27,918 nt of DNA from Paramacrobiotus richtersi (lineage: Eukaryota > Tardigrada > Eutardigrada > Parachela > Macrobiotidae), in assembly GCA_034698045.1 (NCBI GenBank), contig JAQGAU010000453.1, positions 1 through 27,918 of the forward strand, read 5' to 3'. Shown here piece after piece: positions 25,801-27,918 of the stretch. The stretch's first letter is position 1. Each line of letters begins with the position of its first letter. The position numbers and the translations under genes were made by a program. Under the pieces are notes generated by a model that ran no database searches, was not told the DNA's origin, and saw nothing but the letters and a program-made list of their open reading frames with translations.

Positions 25801-27918
25801 ATTAATGTCCGCAGTCCTTTACATACACACTTTACATTTGGAACAATAAGCCTGATAGAAACGTTTATTTATGGATGTTCTTAACATAATTATTTTTGCT
25901 CTATGAATCATTAAATTTTATACGGCTCGTCTGCAGCGCATTGGCGGCGCGCGCTTCGCGCCGCCGCCAAAGCTAACGACTCGCACAGCTTCCACTGCCG
26001 TACCCTTCGCAATGAAATAAAGGCTAAATTAGCCACGATTAGTATTATTATTCTTTACCATAATTTGTTAATCGTGAATATGTGCGATAATCACCTCTCC
26101 CTCTTCAGTTGATTAATTAGCTTCACAAAAGGACCACTTAACTCATGCGATACACTAATGCCCGAAGAATGCAGCTAGGTAAAACAGAGTAATTAAGTGA
26201 AAGTATCGCAGTAGGATAAAATTTCAACAATTTTTATGATTTTTTGTGATTAATTCTCGCATTCTTGCATTAGTTTGAATTTTTAACTTATTTACCTGAC
26301 GACGTAACTGTCACTTCAAAACAATTCATCTGATACACACAATAGGCAATATGGCTCAGCCACAAAGTGGTGTAAAGTTGGAGTGTACACAACTCTGCTC
26401 GTAGACAACTATGCTAAAAATAATCACTTTGAAAATTCACGAAAAAAAGGTCCCACTTTTTCTGGCTTGGTTCTTTGACTAAACCATGCAAACAGATTTT
26501 CTCTATTCAGTTAGTTAAGGATCGTAAAAAAACAGCCGGACATCTAAAAGAAAACAAAATATGAAAACAAATGCAGACTGTCCGGCTTTAGGGTGCCTGC
26601 CGATCTACGCTAACTGTAATTACCAACTGACGGCTCATTGCAGTCACACTGCTCTGTCTGCATTGTGGTGAGATTGCTGTCCGGCAGAACCTATAGACGG
26701 TACTAACGGCTGGGGCATAAGAGCTATTAGGTGGGTAATAGTCGCATTCGTATTGAATGTTTATTAATTTTTAAAAAAACTTTTGATGGCCGTGGCTTTC
26801 GTGTCATCTATGTGAACCTTCCCTGCAAACTTCTTGGGAAATAAGTATTTAATGTTTTATCCCTTGTGTATCATTTTATTCCCTTTTTTGTGAAAATGTC
26901 TGTGAAATTTGAACAGACAACTGACAGTTTGTGACAATCACTTGCTTTGCTGGATCACTCCCCCCTAGTAATATTTTTCGTTGTGAATTATTTTTCTTAT
27001 CGCAATATTTTAGTTTATTTATTTTACTTTTCGTTTCGGAGTGTTTGTTGAACATATTTTAAAATACGGTATTTTCGGACTCTACAACATTGTAAATGTA
27101 ATTGCAAATCAGAAAAATTAATGCGTAAATCGGAATGGGATTTTTTTAACAGGATTGTTGCGATCAGCATGCGGAAATTTGAAGAAAAATTCAGAAAAAA
27201 ACGAAAAACAGTCGTGAAAACCGTAAAAGTCAAAACCAGCAGAATTTAAAAATAGGCGACTCGGAGACAGGCCTGTCTTTTTAGACATGCCATGGTCAAA
27301 ACAGATACACATGTCAGGTAACTCAGCCATGCCATAGCATAACTGAATCGAAAGGCCTCTGCGGGCCTCTTTCAGCCTCTTTGAGCCTCCAGGCCTGGCT
27401 CAAAGAGAGCTGCCATGCAGACTGTATTGTGCGGCTACTAGTACACGCACGTGCGTCCACGGTCAACTGTCAAGGGTAATTCCAGTGCCAGCACAACAGG
27501 CTCTGCCATTTTCAGTTATGACTGCACCCAGTGGAATTAAAACATTCAACCCATAGATTTCCCCATACCCATACCATCCGCTTTACACACTACCCAGACC
27601 CACATATTCTGCCCACAGCGTGATGTGGTTACCAATCCGTTTTTTTGTTTATTTTGATTCGCGCAAACAACCGCCTCGTATCTGTTGTCAACCGTACCCT
27701 CCGTCTGACAATCCTCTTTCTAATGACACCTAAATCAGGGCAATCGGACGGTTGGTTGTGTACCTTTCCGTTCGTAACCGTTTTTGACTTTAGCTTTATA
27801 TATTGGGAGGATACATAGTTTACTAAAAAGGGTGTTCAGCCGTCCATACTTTCTCACTAATATTACATCCACCTCGCTGCACCAACAAAATCTCGGCTTT
27901 TCGTAAAATCAGCGCATC
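22808..27918 (-). CDS. PA-TM-RING E3 ubiquitin ligase, Goliath/GRAIL type (5' end outside window)
   Basis: Membrane-anchored RING-H2 ubiquitin ligase of the endosomal/secretory system; the PA domain faces the lumen and the RING the cytosol. Exons, read right to left: 27918-27850 (partial), 24771-24397, 23527-23335, 23049-22808. Phases agree (0, 0, 1), giving 292 residues here. Seen: PA first half LLVQRGGCNISEK; PA second half VINAADAGYSALIVF and IPVLLVGFADG; a TM helix VCIIIFLLLIIV; a short basic linker; RING-H2 with CPIC, LPCQH, FHQHC and CPLC (C3H2C3 order), split by an intron just after the first His of the pair; then a tail of about 55 residues to TGA. NVT and NST are possible N-glycosylation sites in the luminal part. 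The PA halves are separated by a 3.1 kb intron. The signal peptide and N-terminus must lie beyond 27918. Exact subfamily (RNF13, RNF128, RNF149/150 type) is not resolved. Confidence 0.9.
25264..25282. repeat. GC-rich perfect hairpin
   Basis: GGCTCGC and GCGAGCC form a 7-bp all-paired stem around CTTCG; an inner C-G pair leaves a TTC loop. It stands out in AT-rich DNA and is preceded by CTGCA. Confidence 0.8.
25941..25970. repeat. GC-rich imperfect hairpin
   Basis: TTGGCGGCG and CGCCGCCAA form a 9-bp outer stem. The inner part closes as CGC-TTC-GCG after a small asymmetric bulge. Like the hairpin at 25264 it has a TTC loop and a nearby CTGCAG, so the two may belong to one repeat family. Confidence 0.7.
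26534..26587. repeat. 9-bp inverted repeat
   Basis: AGCCGGACA (26534-26542) and TGTCCGGCT (26579-26587) are exact inverted copies separated by 36 nt. The origin is unknown. Confidence 0.55.
27377..27407. repeat. 11-bp perfect hairpin
   Basis: CTCTTTGAGCC and GGCTCAAAGAG are exact inverted copies around a 9-nt loop. The upstream DNA has related short repeats (GGCCTCT, GCCTCTTT) and palindromes such as GACAGGCCTGTC, so this 27.25-27.42 kb patch is repeat-like. Confidence 0.75.

Larger units (their letters stand above)
24772..27849. other. 3.1 kb intron of the PA-TM-RING gene
   Basis: No exon was recognised on either strand. It is far longer than any other intron here and contains several hairpin-forming sequences listed separately (25264-25282, 25941-25970, 26534-26587, 27377-27407). 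Confidence 0.7.

Overview
The window is eukaryotic. Its genes are cut into many short exons (24 to 375 nt) by mostly 50-600 nt GT..AG introns in fairly AT-rich DNA, and the proteins are animal-type. A stand-alone glutathione reductase argues against a flatworm or dipteran source. A compact invertebrate genome is the best reading; the phylum cannot be fixed from the sequence. All exon models below were built by hand from splice sites, reading phase and family alignment, and none has transcript support.

Layout. (1) 859-2639, minus: GCLM, the regulatory subunit of glutamate-cysteine ligase, six exons. A further minus-strand exon at 3897-4008 may belong to its 5' end. (2) 4786-7596, plus: glutathione reductase, ten exons, divergent from GCLM. 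The first enzyme of glutathione synthesis and the enzyme that recycles glutathione thus sit head to head. The reductase keeps its active-site and GSSG-binding residues but has lost the usual NADPH fingerprint (GxGxxG instead of GxGxxA, and both 2'-phosphate arginines replaced). (3) 8561-14236 and 16252-21294, plus: two tandem SLC6 (sodium:neurotransmitter symporter family) genes. Each has 23 exons and 661 residues with identical exon phases. They arose by duplication of a block of about 7 kb that also carried the tail of the reductase's last exon, left as a fragment at 14464-14551. (4) 27918-22808, minus: the 3' part of a PA-TM-RING E3 ubiquitin ligase of the Goliath/GRAIL type. Its PA domain is split by a 3.1 kb intron and its 5' end lies outside the window. 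It is convergent with the second SLC6 gene.

GCLM raises the output of gamma-glutamylcysteine synthesis and GSR returns oxidised glutathione to GSH, so a shared control region between them is plausible. The SLC6 pair are plasma-membrane amino-acid-type carriers. Any tie to glutathione precursors is speculation. No RNA genes, CRISPR arrays or complete transposons were recognised.
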